Shown here: positions 1 through 5,477 of the stretch, one piece after another
Layout: every line of letters starts with the position of its first letter
Position numbering within the stretch: position 1 is the stretch's first letter
Program-made: the position numbers and the translations under genes
The notes under the pieces: model-generated
Told to the model about the DNA's origin: nothing
The model's database searches: none
The model's input: only the letters and a program-made list of their open reading frames with translations
Origin: Hyphomicrobiales bacterium
GTDB lineage: Bacteria > Pseudomonadota > Alphaproteobacteria > Rhizobiales > Beijerinckiaceae
Assembly (NCBI GenBank): GCA_025363375.1
Contig: JANYDZ010000057.1
Location: 1 to 14,152, forward strand
Length of the DNA: 14,152 nucleotides
Direction: 5' to 3'

Positions 1-435
1 GTTACCCACAGTTACAAATCTGAACACGCAGATGGCGTCCCTCTCCGATTTCACCATACCTAAAGACCGCATCAGCCGGTGTGCCGTGCTCACACGACGC
101 GTAACGTCCCGGAATAAGCGCCTGCCGCCAGACTGCTTCCCTTCAACCTGGCAGACGACGGCGGTCAGGTGCCCGCTCGCCAAGGGCTCTTTGGCCGCGC
201 GCAATTCCTTCAAAAGGAAGTTCCTCAACGCATTCCGGTAGAACAACACGATCCGGGGCGGCTTCGACGCTTCCTGGCTCAACTCGCCTTGGTAGCCGAG
301 GCTTACGAGTATCCGGTCTGTGGCCTTAATGTCATTGACGGTGATCGCTATGCGCTCGCGAAGCGCAGCGTTCTCGCTGTTCAATTCTTGCCGGCGAAGA
401 AGCAGGCCAAAGATCGTGGCTTTATATTCTGCTAT
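1..435 (-). CDS. Partial hypothetical protein, runs off the left edge
   Basis: The minus strand is open for 145 codons from base 435 to base 1 with no stop, so the 3' end lies outside the window. Product unrecognised. The translation looks like a real soluble protein: a helical N-terminal part (FGLLLRRQELNSENAALRER), then IVLFYRNALRNFLLKELRAA, then an Arg/Lys-rich C-terminal part containing VSTAHRLMRSLGMVKSERD that could be a small helical or winged-helix DNA-binding domain (inference). The start is unresolved. The plausible N-terminus (xAEYKATIFGLL) begins with an ATA codon at 435-433 and has no Shine-Dalgarno. The frame stays open upstream to an ATG at 537, but the extra residues are Arg-rich and unconvincing. 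Base composition is less GC-rich than the neighbouring dehydrogenase. It could be an edge-truncated gene of a mobile island, or a start-less remnant. The coding call is fairly safe; the function is unknown. Confidence 0.6.
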   Translation of the reverse strand, partial: MAEYKATIFGLLLRRQELNSENAALRERIAITVNDIKATDRILVSLGYQGELSQEASKPPRIVLFYRNALRNFLLKELRAAKEPLASGHLTAVVCQVEGKQSGGRRLFRDVTRRVSTAHRLMRSLGMVKSERDAICVFRFVTVGN

Positions 436-535
436 GCGAAAATAGTAGCGAAATCGGCGGAAAACACCTACATGGCGCTTAGTGAGTTTGCTACTTCGTG
501 GCGAGACTACGCAAAGTTCCTTCCGCGAGCGCGCC

Positions 536-1690
536 ATGGCTTTCAACTTCAGCACCGTTCCCACAATCATCTGCGCGCCCGGCGCGATCAAACGGCTCGG
601 CGAAATCGCCTCGCCGCGATTGGGCGGGCGCGTGTTGCTGGTGACCGATCCGGGCCTTGTGAAGGCGGGCGTCGTCGATCCCGCGCTGGCCGCGTTGCGC
701 GCCGCCCGGATCGAGGTTGCGCTGTTCGACAAGGTGGAGGCCGACCCGCCGGAAGCCTGCGTGCTCGCCGCCGCCGACATGGCGCTTGGCTTTGGCGCGA
801 GCGGCGTTGTGGGCCTTGGCGGTGGTTCGTCTCTCGATGTGGCCAAACTCGCGGCGCTGCTCGCGAAAACGCCGCAGCCGCTGGAGGAGACCTATGGGGT
901 CGGCAAGGCGCGCGGTTCGCGCCTGCCGCTGATATTGGCGCCGACGACGGCGGGAACCGGCTCGGAGGCGACAGCGGTCGCCGTCGTGACGACAAGCGCC
1001 TCCGACAAGATGGGCGCGGTGTCGCCGATCCTGCTGCCGGATGTGGCGCTGCTCGACGCGGAACTGACGCTGGGCTTGCCGGCGCATGTCGCGGCGGCGA
1101 CGGGCATCGACGCGATGGTTCACGCGATCGAGGCTTTTACGTCGATCAATCCCAACAACAGCCATGTGTCGAAAGCGTTGGCGCGCGAAGCCCTGCGGCT
1201 GCTGGGAGCCAATATTCGCGCGGCCGTAAAAAACGGGCGCGATCTTGCCGCGCGCGAAGCCATGCTGACGGGCTCGCTGCTCGCGGGCATGGCTTTTGCG
1301 AACGCTTCGGTCGGCGCCGTTCACGCGCTCGCCTATCCGCTCGGCGGGCGCTGTCATTTGCCGCACGGACTCGCCAACGCGCTCGTCCTGCCGGAAGTGA
1401 TGCGCTTCAATGTTTCGGCGTGCGCGGCGGATTACGCGCATCTCGCGCGCATTGTGTTCGACGATCTGCCGCAAGGGCCGGAAAGTTTCACGGCGGACAT
1501 GTTTATCGCGCGCGTCGCCGCGCTTTGCGTTGAGATCGGCATCCCGCCCAATCTGCGCGCGGCGAACATCGCGGAAGGCGACCTGACCCTGTTTGCGCGC
1601 GACGCGATGAAGCAGACGCGGCTGCTCGTCAATAATCCGCGCGCGGTCAGCCAGGCCGATGCGCTCGGCATTTACCAGCGGGCGTTCTGA
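536..1690 (+). CDS. Iron-containing alcohol dehydrogenase
   Basis: A 384-aa group III (Fe-dependent) NAD(P)-linked alcohol dehydrogenase, full length for the family and probably cytosolic. The N-terminal Rossmann-like half carries the cofactor loop GLGGGSSLDVAK (about residues 93-104) and the family signature APTTAGTGSEAT (135-146). The C-terminal helical half has the metal ligands expected from the FucO pattern: D192 and H196 in GIDAMVHAIEA, then H263 (GAVHALAYPLGG) and H277 (CHLPHG). The ATG at 536 is chosen over an upstream in-frame GTG at 482 because homologous proteins begin close to MAFNFSTVP and the extra 18 residues look non-coding. No strong ribosome binding site precedes either. The stop overlaps the next gene's start (TGATG), so the two are probably co-translated. 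The substrate (alcohol, lactaldehyde, maleylacetate or other) cannot be read from the sequence. The family call is firm. Confidence 0.93.
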   Translation: MAFNFSTVPTIICAPGAIKRLGEIASPRLGGRVLLVTDPGLVKAGVVDPALAALRAARIEVALFDKVEADPPEACVLAAADMALGFGASGVVGLGGGSSLDVAKLAALLAKTPQPLEETYGVGKARGSRLPLILAPTTAGTGSEATAVAVVTTSASDKMGAVSPILLPDVALLDAELTLGLPAHVAAATGIDAMVHAIEAFTSINPNNSHVSKALAREALRLLGANIRAAVKNGRDLAAREAMLTGSLLAGMAFANASVGAVHALAYPLGGRCHLPHGLANALVLPEVMRFNVSACAADYAHLARIVFDDLPQGPESFTADMFIARVAALCVEIGIPPNLRAANIAEGDLTLFARDAMKQTRLLVNNPRAVSQADALGIYQRAF

Positions 1691-2124
1691 TGCGGCGGCC
1701 TTTGCAGCGTTCGACGCGCGGCGCCTACGCCCGGTTTTGCCCCGTCACGACCCGATGGGGCGACAACGACGTTTATGGCCACGTCAACAACGCCGTGTAT
1801 TATTTTTATTTCGACACGGCGGTGAACGCGCTGCTTGTCGAAGCGGGCGCGCTCGACCCGGCGAACAGCGGCGTTGTCGGCCTTGTCGCGTCGAACAGTT
1901 GCGACTTCTTCGCCAGCGTGGCCTTTCCCGACGCCGTCGAAGTGGGCGTGCGCGTGGCCCATATCGGCCGCTCATCGGTGCGTTACGCGCTTGGAGTGTT
2001 CCGCGCGGGCGTCGAGGAGGCCGCCGCGCAGGGCGAGTTCACGCATGTTTATGTGTCGCGCGCCACGCGCAAGCCGGTGGAAATTCCAGAACACGTGCGC
2101 GCTGTGCTGGAGCGACTACTTTAG
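1690..2124 (+). CDS. Hot-dog acyl-CoA thioesterase (4HBT/YbgC-like)
   Basis: A 144-aa single-domain hot-dog-fold thioesterase of the 4-hydroxybenzoyl-CoA thioesterase-like family, expected to hydrolyse acyl-CoA thioesters in the cytosol. The diagnostic segment is TRWGDNDVYGHVNNAVYYFY (residues 21-40). D27 lies where the catalytic Asp of the 4HBT family sits, and GHVNN opens the long central helix. The rest fits the five-strand hot-dog pattern (SNSCDFFASVAFPD, then VEVGVRVAHIGRSSVRY). Length is normal. The ATG overlaps the dehydrogenase stop by one base, so the pair looks like an operon acting on related aldehyde/alcohol and acyl-CoA metabolites (inference). Its 3' end overlaps trmD, on the other strand, by 9 nt. 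The acyl substrate is not predictable. Confidence 0.88.
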   Translation: MRRPLQRSTRGAYARFCPVTTRWGDNDVYGHVNNAVYYFYFDTAVNALLVEAGALDPANSGVVGLVASNSCDFFASVAFPDAVEVGVRVAHIGRSSVRYALGVFRAGVEEAAAQGEFTHVYVSRATRKPVEIPEHVRAVLERLL

Positions 2125-2808
2125 GCCGCGCTCCGTCAACAAATCCGGGCGCCGCCCCCGCGTCAGCCGCAGCGCCTCGTCGTTGCGCCATTTTGCGATC
2201 TTCGTGTGGTCGCCGCTAAGCAGCACGGCGGGAATTTCGCGGCCCTCGAATGCGCGGGGCCTTGTGTATTGCGGATATTCGAGCAGCCCGCTTTCGAAAC
2301 TCTCGTCGCTGCCCGACTCGAGCTTGCCCATGACGCCGGGAATCAGCCGCACGCAGGCGTCGAGCAGAACCATTGCGGCGATCTCGCCGCCTGAGAGAAC
2401 GTAATCGCCGATGGAGACCTCTTCCAGACCGCGCGTTTCGATGAGGCGTTCATCGACGCCTTCGAAACGCCCGCAGACAATCGCCACGCCGGGGCCGGCG
2501 GAGAGTTCGCGCACACGCGTCTGCGTCAGCGGTTTGCCGCGCGGCGACATGAGCAGGCGCGGGCGGGCGTCGTCGGGGCGCAGGCCCGCGTCGAGGCTCG
2601 CGGCGACGACATCGGCGCGCAGAACCATGCCGGGCCCGCCGCCGGCGGGCGCGTCGTCGACCGCGCGGTGCTTGCCGAGCCCGTATTCTCTGATGTTGAT
2701 CGTTTCCAACGCCCAGAGTTGCCGCCGCAACGCGTCGCCCGAGAGCGAGGCGCCAAGGGGGCCGGGGAACATTTCGGGGTAGAGGGTGAAAAGCGCGGCG
2801 TGAAACAT
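2116..2808 (-). CDS. trmD: tRNA (guanine37-N1)-methyltransferase TrmD
   Basis: A 230-aa SPOUT-family enzyme that transfers a methyl group from S-adenosylmethionine to N1 of G37 in tRNAs with G36, preventing +1 frameshifting. Visible landmarks are the canonical N-terminus FHAALFTLYPEMFPGPLG, GGGPGMVLRADV (57-66), MSPRGKPLTQ (87-96), CGRFEGVDERLIE (112-124) and the trefoil-knot segment SIGDYVLSGGE (132-142). The flexible catalytic loop follows at SDESFESGLLEYPQYTRP, with D168 matching the catalytic Asp position. The ATG at 2808 gives the family-typical start; an in-frame ATG at 2883 would add 25 unsupported residues. The usual operon partners rpsP, rimM and rplS are absent: upstream is the flagellin and downstream is a convergent thioesterase. 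No clear Shine-Dalgarno is seen. Confidence 0.96.
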   Translation of the reverse strand: MFHAALFTLYPEMFPGPLGASLSGDALRRQLWALETINIREYGLGKHRAVDDAPAGGGPGMVLRADVVAASLDAGLRPDDARPRLLMSPRGKPLTQTRVRELSAGPGVAIVCGRFEGVDERLIETRGLEEVSIGDYVLSGGEIAAMVLLDACVRLIPGVMGKLESGSDESFESGLLEYPQYTRPRAFEGREIPAVLLSGDHTKIAKWRNDEALRLTRGRRPDLLTERGLK

Positions 2809-2950
2809 GGCTTTGCGTAACACGCCGCGGCGTTTGGCGCACGCTTGCCGCGATTGGGGAAAAGCTGTCGCTATGAAAAACACCGGGTTTCAATCCGCCG
2901 GATCATGCGCGGCCGCACAATGGCCAATCGCCGCGCAAGCCGGGCACAAA

Positions 2951-2976
2951 CGCCGCGCGCAAAAAAGCGCGCGGCG
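2951..2976 (-). terminator. Hairpin terminator of the flagellin gene
   Basis: A perfect 10-bp GC stem, CGCCGCGCGC (2951-2960) paired with GCGCGCGGCG (2967-2976), encloses a six-base loop (U6 in the minus-strand transcript). It lies 31 nt past the flagellin stop and is followed in that direction by TTTG. The short T-run makes it an imperfect rho-independent terminator, but the stem is very strong and would also protect the mRNA 3' end. Confidence 0.65.
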
Positions 2977-3007
2977 CCGGTCTTGGCCTCGGGTTGAACG
3001 AACCGGC

Positions 3008-4135
3008 TTACTGAAACAGCTTCAGGATCAACTGGCTGTTCTGGTTGGCGATCGACAGGGATTGCACGCCGAGCTGTTGCTGCGTTTGCAGCGCCTGCAG
3101 CCGCGTGGACGCCTCGTTCATGTTGGTGTCGATCAACGCGCTGATGCCGGTCTTGTAGTTCGTCATCAAAGCCGCGTTGAAGTCGCTGGCGGCGGTCATT
3201 CGGGTCGATGTCGAGCCGATGATCGACGCATAGCTGGTCACCGCCTGCAGCGCCGCGTTGACTTTCGTGACCTGCGTAGCCGCCGTAGTCGCCGTGGTGG
3301 TCATGTTGGTCAGGTCGAGGCCGCCTTGCGTCAACAAGCCGGCCGGCGGCGTGGTCGTCACGCTGACGCCGAACGAAGTGGCGGCCGCGGCGGTGGTGAC
3401 ATTGCCGTTCACGTCAAAGCCGCTGTAGGTCTTTTTGGTCGTCGTCCCGTCGAGGGCCATGGAGGAAATGGAAAAAGTATTTCCCGTGGCGTCCGTCGTC
3501 TTGTCGATGACGTCCGTGCCATAGGCGAGCGTTCCGCCGCTGGTGTCGGCGAGCGCGTTCAATTGCCCGATCACGGTCGCGTTCGTTATGGAGGGGGCTG
3601 TATAGGTCGCGCTCACGCCGCCGGCGCCGGTCAGCGACTGGGCGGTCAAGGCGATGGTGTTGTAAGTGCCCACGCCCGTGGCGTCCTGTTTGTAGCCCGC
3701 CACGAAATTGAGGCTGCCGACCGTGCTGCCGTCAAGGAGATTGAAGCCGTTGAAGGACGCGCCCTTGACGGCGTCCGTCAATTGCTTTCCCAACGACGTG
3801 AGCGTGGTGTTGATGGAGGCGATATCGGCTCCCGGATTGGTCGCCTGGGTGAGCGCGGTCTTGATCGAATTGACGGTCTTGATCACCGAATTCATCGCGG
3901 CGGTCGCGGTCCCGAGAATTGATTGACTTTGCGCAAGCGAATCGTTGACCGCCGCGAGCACGCCATTGTTGGATTGCAGGGTCGTCGCGACCGTCCAATA
4001 AGAGGCGTTGTCGGCGGCGCTGGCGACCTTCAAGCCCGTTGATATCTGGGTTTGAGTGGTGGCCAGCGCTTGCTGTGTCATGTTGAGCGACTGCAACGCG
4101 GTCAAAGCTTGAGCGTTGGTGAGAATCGAAGCCAT
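3008..4135 (-). CDS. Flagellin (filament subunit)
   Basis: A 375-aa flagellin, exported through the flagellar type III channel and polymerised into the filament. The N-terminal D0/D1 region (about 1-140) is typical of Rhizobiales: MASILTNAQALTALQSLN, then TQISTGLKVASAADNASYW, then a long heptad helix. The C-terminal D1/D0 region (about 285-375) ends SLSIANQNSQLILKLFQ. The central part is Thr/Ala/Asn/Gly-rich and variable, as expected for the surface-exposed D2 portion. There is no signal peptide, as is normal for type III export. The ATG is preceded by AAGGACA as ribosome binding site. A hairpin in the leader and a terminator downstream suggest a monocistronic, strongly expressed transcript. 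Rhizobiales often carry several flagellin copies; only one is present here. Confidence 0.95.
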   Translation of the reverse strand: MASILTNAQALTALQSLNMTQQALATTQTQISTGLKVASAADNASYWTVATTLQSNNGVLAAVNDSLAQSQSILGTATAAMNSVIKTVNSIKTALTQATNPGADIASINTTLTSLGKQLTDAVKGASFNGFNLLDGSTVGSLNFVAGYKQDATGVGTYNTIALTAQSLTGAGGVSATYTAPSITNATVIGQLNALADTSGGTLAYGTDVIDKTTDATGNTFSISSMALDGTTTKKTYSGFDVNGNVTTAAAATSFGVSVTTTPPAGLLTQGGLDLTNMTTTATTAATQVTKVNAALQAVTSYASIIGSTSTRMTAASDFNAALMTNYKTGISALIDTNMNEASTRLQALQTQQQLGVQSLSIANQNSQLILKLFQ

Positions 4136-4171
4136 GGTACTGTCCTTACTATGTCACACTTGGAATGACAT
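4136..4171 (-). promoter_or_regulatory. Flagellin mRNA leader hairpin and ribosome binding site
   Basis: Just upstream of the flagellin ATG the minus strand carries ATGTCA (4171-4166) and TGACAT (4156-4151), a perfect 6-bp stem with a 9-nt loop, followed by the Shine-Dalgarno AAGGACA (4147-4141). Flagellin leaders in alphaproteobacteria are known targets of post-transcriptional control by FlbT, so this hairpin is a candidate control element. Whether FlbT binds here is inference. Confidence 0.4.
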
Positions 4172-4216
4172 GCGGACTTGCACCGTTACGAAGAGCCGGC
4201 CTGATGCCTATGAGCC

Positions 4217-4242
4217 CTTCCGGCCCACCTCGTCGTGTTTTA
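4217..4242 (-). promoter_or_regulatory. Possible sigma-28-type promoter for flagellin
   Basis: Read on the minus strand, TAAA (4242-4239) is followed after 14 nt by GCCGGAAG (4224-4217). This resembles the FliA consensus TAAA-N15-GCCGATAA in the -35 box and in GCCG, but the spacing is one base short and three later positions differ. It would give a leader of about 75 nt. Some alphaproteobacteria transcribe flagellins by other sigma factors, so this is tentative. Confidence 0.27.
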
Positions 4243-4359
4243 CGCGCCAATCATGTTGGGGCGACGACGAGAACATATCCACGTCGCATTACCAATGTGT
4301 AAAGATTTTTTCAATTGAAGCGGCGGGGGCGGTTGTGTCTCAATTTGAAATCAGGGAAA

Positions 4360-4962
4360 TCAATTTCCGTTTTCATTACGCGCCTGCTCGACGACGAGCT
4401 TCGCCAAAAAGGCTTCCATGTCCGACAGATCATAATGGCCTGCGTTCCATGCCGCGTCAGCCGCTTTTAGGGCCGCGACATAAGGCTTGCGGTTTTCACG
4501 AATGCGCTCAGGAACAATTTTGTTCCCGCCCAAAAGAGCGCCGCCGCGCGCGCACAACAAATAATAGCAAACAGCCCGGGCCGTTCTCCCGTTGCCTTCA
4601 ACGAAGGGGTGAATCCAATTCAGCCGCCAAAGCCCATAAGCGGCCAACAGCGTTGGCGTTAGAATGTACCAGTTTTCATGGATAAATGAAATGCAATGGT
4701 CCACTAAATCCGGGACATCCTTGTAGTGTGGGGGAACGTGATTCCCAACATATATCGGTTCGCTCCTAAATCGGCCTCCAAACTGCGAAATGTTTGCTAC
4801 CGCAATGTGATTTAGAGACCACAGAAAATATTTGTCAAATGAATTTGGGCCATGAGTCAGACCTATGTCTATACAATTAAGTAGATAATCATACTGCCTT
4901 AGTAAATTCTTCTCCTGCATTAAATCAAACAGGATTTTATCGTCATAATCACGTACCAGCAT
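4360..4962 (-). CDS. Fic-domain protein (probable AMP-transferase toxin)
   Basis: A 200-aa Fic/DOC-family protein. The active-site motif HPFVEGNGRTAR spans residues 118-129, fully matching HPFx(D/E)GNGRxxR, with H118 as catalytic His. The upstream flap and hairpin region is also typical (ISQFGGRFRSEPIYVGNHVPP, about 59-78). Fic enzymes usually move AMP from ATP to a hydroxyl side chain of a target protein. No intact inhibitory helix motif (S/T)xxxE(G/N) is visible in either terminus, so this looks like a class I Fic that needs a separate antitoxin. A 69-aa protein encoded 51 nt upstream is the candidate. The gene is clearly AT-richer than its neighbours and uses more A/T-ending codons, which suggests horizontal acquisition. 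Family is sure; toxicity and target are not shown. Confidence 0.9.
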   Translation of the reverse strand: MLVRDYDDKILFDLMQEKNLLRQYDYLLNCIDIGLTHGPNSFDKYFLWSLNHIAVANISQFGGRFRSEPIYVGNHVPPHYKDVPDLVDHCISFIHENWYILTPTLLAAYGLWRLNWIHPFVEGNGRTARAVCYYLLCARGGALLGGNKIVPERIRENRKPYVAALKAADAAWNAGHYDLSDMEAFLAKLVVEQARNENGN

Positions 4963-4971
4963 ATTTATCTT

Positions 4972-4993
4972 GGGGAGCCGCTAATGGCTCCCC
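4972..4993 (-). promoter_or_regulatory. Hairpin before the Fic start codon
   Basis: GGGGAGCC (minus 4993-4986) and GGCTCCCC (4979-4972) form a perfect 8-bp stem with loop ATTAGC, ending 9 nt before the Fic ATG. There is no T-run, so it is not a standard terminator. A purine-rich AGGGAGA stretch lies immediately 5' of the stem. Folding would bring that candidate Shine-Dalgarno close to the ATG, or could tune toxin translation relative to the upstream gene. The structure is seen; the role is inferred. Confidence 0.55.
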
Positions 4994-5013
4994 TCTCCCT
5001 GCTGTATAGCGAT

Positions 5014-5223
5014 TTATGCATGAACCAGTCGAACCGTCCGTGATGCCTCGCGAACCGACTCTTTCGTTATCCCACTATTTTCTGGCGCATTACCATAGGC
5101 AAAGCTTATTCTCTGCTCTTGCAACTCGTCGTCGCTTACCCCGTTTTTGCGAGCGTCAGCGAAGATTTGTTCGAGTTCGGGACGAGGTGGCGATTCTCCT
5201 AGAATTGGTTTACGTTCGGCCAT
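5014..5223 (-). CDS. Small protein upstream of Fic, candidate antitoxin
   Basis: A 69-aa acidic-to-neutral small protein whose name I do not recognise. ATG at 5223 is well supported by GGGAGAG just upstream; a longer reading back to 5631 would add Arg-rich non-coding residues. The sequence has a Pro-rich start (ILGESPPRPELEQIFADA), a helix (DDELQEQR) and the segment RISFAYGNAPENSGITKESV. The segment S40-FAY-G44-N45 resembles the antitoxin inhibition motif (S/T)xxxE(G/N) of VbhA-type proteins, but the key Glu is replaced by Gly. Position (directly upstream of a Fic lacking its own inhibitory helix, same strand, 51-nt gap), size and shared low GC support an antitoxin role by analogy with VbhA-VbhT. 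Co-occurrence elsewhere was not tested. Confidence 0.6.
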   Translation of the reverse strand: MAERKPILGESPPRPELEQIFADARKNGVSDDELQEQRISFAYGNAPENSGITKESVREASRTVRLVHA

Positions 5224-5285
5224 CGGTCTCTCCCATTTACGGCGGCGGATCATAGTGGTTTCGAGGTTAATGAACGGCTTTGAGT

Positions 5286-5310
5286 CGCAAACATAATCAT
5301 TATGGTTGCG
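5286..5310. promoter_or_regulatory. 25-bp palindrome, candidate operator
   Basis: The arms CGCAAACATAAT and ATTATGGTTGCG flank a central C; 11 of 12 base pairs match, the one mismatch being A5291 against G5305. It lies 62 nt upstream of the small Fic-associated gene, at the edge of the AT-rich islet, and has the size and symmetry of a dimeric repressor site. No clean -35/-10 pair was found around it, although TATGAT on the minus strand (5255-5250) could be a -10. Operator function is inference. Confidence 0.45.
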
Positions 5311-5477
5311 TGTAGCCAGCCCTGAGGCCGATGAACCCCGGATCACAAAGCCACAACGGCCGGCGCCGGTTGCCGCCTCCGCGGCGGGCGTATCCCTGAG
5401 ACGCCTGAACGCGCGTTTCCAGATTGCAGGCAACGCATACAAGGCGCGGCCCCGCCCCGGGTGTTGCATGCCGATTT
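5311..5477. other. Non-coding gap between islet and motility operon
   Basis: No credible gene was found on either strand. It holds GC-rich self-complementary runs, for example CCGCC-TCCGC-GGCGG near 5373-5387 and GCCGGCGCCGG near 5359-5370. None has a following T-run in the minus direction, so a terminator for the motility operon is not demonstrated and read-through into the Fic pair is possible. Confidence 0.4.

Noticed and set aside
440..500. Imperfect inverted repeat (GTAGCGAAA against TTTGCTAC) as an element end
   Set aside because: Short and imperfect, with no transposase or target duplication nearby; expected by chance.
491..1474. Minus-strand frame of 327 codons opposite the dehydrogenase
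   Set aside because: Arg/Gln/His-rich antisense of a well-identified gene with no recognisable domain.
169..1533. Long plus-strand frame of 454 codons
   Set aside because: Over 536-1533 it is the shadow of the alcohol dehydrogenase in another frame and is extremely Arg/Gly-rich. Over 169-435 the opposite strand gives the more protein-like reading.
2807..3922. Plus-strand frame of 371 codons opposite flagellin
   Set aside because: Antisense of an unmistakable flagellin; composition is Arg/Gly-rich and repetitive.
5356..5387. Rho-independent terminator after the transglycosylase
   Set aside because: GC-rich inverted repeats are present but short (5-bp stem) or simple palindromes, with no T-run after them in the minus direction.
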